A stretch of DNA of 64,000 nucleotides, from positions 124,001 to 188,000 of the forward strand of contig JAHHHK010000016.1 of NCBI GenBank assembly GCA_019359395.1. Reading direction: 5' to 3'. Both the position numbers and the translations under genes were made by a program. Below the pieces are notes generated by a model, which did not search any database, was not told the origin of the DNA, and was given only the letters and a program-made list of their open reading frames with translations. Shown one piece after another: positions 63,434 through 64,000 of the stretch (positions are counted from its first letter, which is position 1; each line of letters begins with the position of its first letter). This DNA is from Komarekiella atlantica HA4396-MV6. GTDB taxonomy: Bacteria; Cyanobacteriota; Cyanobacteriia; Cyanobacteriales; Nostocaceae.

Positions 63434-63568
63434 TTACATTGTCTCTATTACTAAATCGGCGACAGCTACTAATTCTTGAAAATTGCGATCGCGTTCTGCT
63501 TGATCAACTTCTATACGACTGCGAGTAGCATTAATTGTATCTTCTAAAAGTTGCAATTCAAGCTGCAT
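63434..63568 (-). other. Short coiled-coil reading frame or gene remnant
   Basis: The minus strand from an ATG at 63568 reads MQLELQLLEDTINATRSRIE, then VDQAERDRNFQELVAVADLV and a stop at 63434. The frame is open seven codons further upstream before a TAA. It has coding-like composition and a heptad pattern, but no family was recognised; it may be the end of a lost gene. Confidence 0.35.
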
Positions 63569-63916
63569 ATTTTCGATATCTTTGGTAATTTAATGTGAGC
63601 GATCGTGATCGCACTCTCTGCGATGGCATTGATACCAAGAGCAATTAGCTTTGCAGCAAAAAATCAATTACTGCTACTGCGATGCCTGTCTTGAAAAGTT
63701 TCCTACAACAGGCGTAGCCATCGCACTTTCGGTTAACTTCTGGGGCGATGCTTACAAAGGTCAAACAATGCACTTCTTAAAATAGGCGACTTTGCTGATC
63801 TAAGGTTGACTGCTGTTCAAGTTTTACAAGGATGATGAAAATTCAGAAGGAGTGTTCCCTTCGACTTCGCTCAGGGAACACTTTTTCTAATAGAAAGCGA
63901 TCGCGCAAATCAACTT
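63569..63916. other. Gap before the GIY-YIG gene, HIP1 and repeats only
   Basis: Apart from the element at 63684-63721, the gap contains several HIP1-like sites (gcgatcgtgatcgc near 63599, gcgatcgcgc near 63897) and an inverted pair (gtgttccctt / agggaacact, 63852-63882) that could form a terminator, with ttttt following. Confidence 0.45.
63684..63721. repeat. Shorter relative of the HIP1-inserted element
   Basis: gcctgtcttgaaaagtttcc (63684-63703) then tacaacaggcgtagccat lies between GCGAT and CGCAC. Its first 21 bases plus the GCGAT flank are identical to 20496-20521. Deleting it restores GCGATCGCAC. The hairpin core of the longer copy is missing here. Confidence 0.75.
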
Positions 63917-64000
63917 ATGGCTTATATCTACATTCTTGAATGTGCTGATGGTAGTTACTACACGGGTAGTACAACGGATCTTGAGCGGCGGTTGTGGCAA
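63917..64000 (+). CDS. GIY-YIG nuclease family protein, 3' end outside window
   Basis: The first 28 codons ([28 protein letters not shown]) show the GIY-YIG nuclease core: YIYIL as the GIY-side strand, YYTGST as the YIG-side strand and the catalytic arginine in LERRL. Members of this short cytoplasmic family (about 90-100 residues, UPF0213/YhbQ type) are common in bacteria. The gene runs off the right edge. Confidence 0.85.
   Translation, partial: MAYIYILECADGSYYTGSTTDLERRLWQ

Overview
The window is chromosomal DNA of a filamentous, probably heterocyst-forming cyanobacterium of the Nostoc/Anabaena type. The basis is psaC (photosystem I), a HetZ-type differentiation protein, a Cph1-type phytochrome with its Cys259, several cyanobacteria-restricted families (DUF3038, DUF4335, DUF1257/Ycf35, DUF2997, DUF4327, DUF751, DUF6887/DUF6888), frequent HIP1 octamers (GCGATCGC), and heptanucleotide tandem repeats (STRR, such as GGGACTG and AATGACC) in many gaps. 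No rRNA, tRNA, CRISPR array or intact transposase was found.

Layout. 1-4.9 kb is accessory DNA: a cut-off alpha/beta hydrolase, then toxin-antitoxin-like pairs whose toxins are broken (a PemK/MazF-like gene with two stops, a frameshifted PIN toxin, a frameshifted toxin-like gene followed by an intact small gene). 5.2-18.5 kb is housekeeping: pepA, the lipid cluster plsX-fabH-fabD-plsC, an AI-2E-type membrane protein, DUF2288, mutS2, DUF3038-DUF4335 and a YiaA/B-like protein. 18.7-19.8 kb is the Ycf35 / DUF2997 / ferredoxin operon on the minus strand. 20.4-23.6 kb is a gene graveyard: a chimeric histidine-kinase remnant, an orphan MazE-like antitoxin, a frameshifted short gene, a DUF4417 pseudogene followed by a frameshifted type-24-like polymorphic toxin and an intact putative immunity gene, and the last ~29 codons of an integron-type integrase. 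23.8-31.5 kb carries a saccharopine-dehydrogenase-like gene, the type IV pilus set pilB-pilT-pilC and grpE. 31.8-39.3 kb carries dnaK, dnaJ-TusA-like-rsgA and a GH57 branching enzyme. 39.4-48.3 kb holds a DUF6888/DUF6887 pair, a phytochrome - response regulator - hybrid kinase operon, a lone response regulator, a secreted caspase-like peptidase with an EF-hand-like loop, and a cation-efflux protein. 48.9-64 kb holds small conserved genes, DUF751-rbfA, a convergent restriction-modification pair, the HetZ-like gene, a Sua5-type gene, larC, a pentapeptide-repeat protein, a short-chain dehydrogenase, psaC, glmS, a Uma2-family gene and the start of a GIY-YIG gene.

Two themes stand out. First, in the first 23 kb four poison/antidote-like pairs show a damaged toxin beside an intact antidote-side reading frame, and a fifth antidote (MazE-like) stands alone. 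Second, small repeats have moved into genes as well as gaps: heptamers sit in frame inside mutS2, a purine/pyrimidine inverted repeat sits in frame inside rsgA, and a palindromic element interrupts a kinase remnant exactly inside what reads as a former GCGATCGC site; a shorter relative near 63.7 kb occupies the same kind of site. All readings here are by eye; family names rest on recalled motifs, not on searches.
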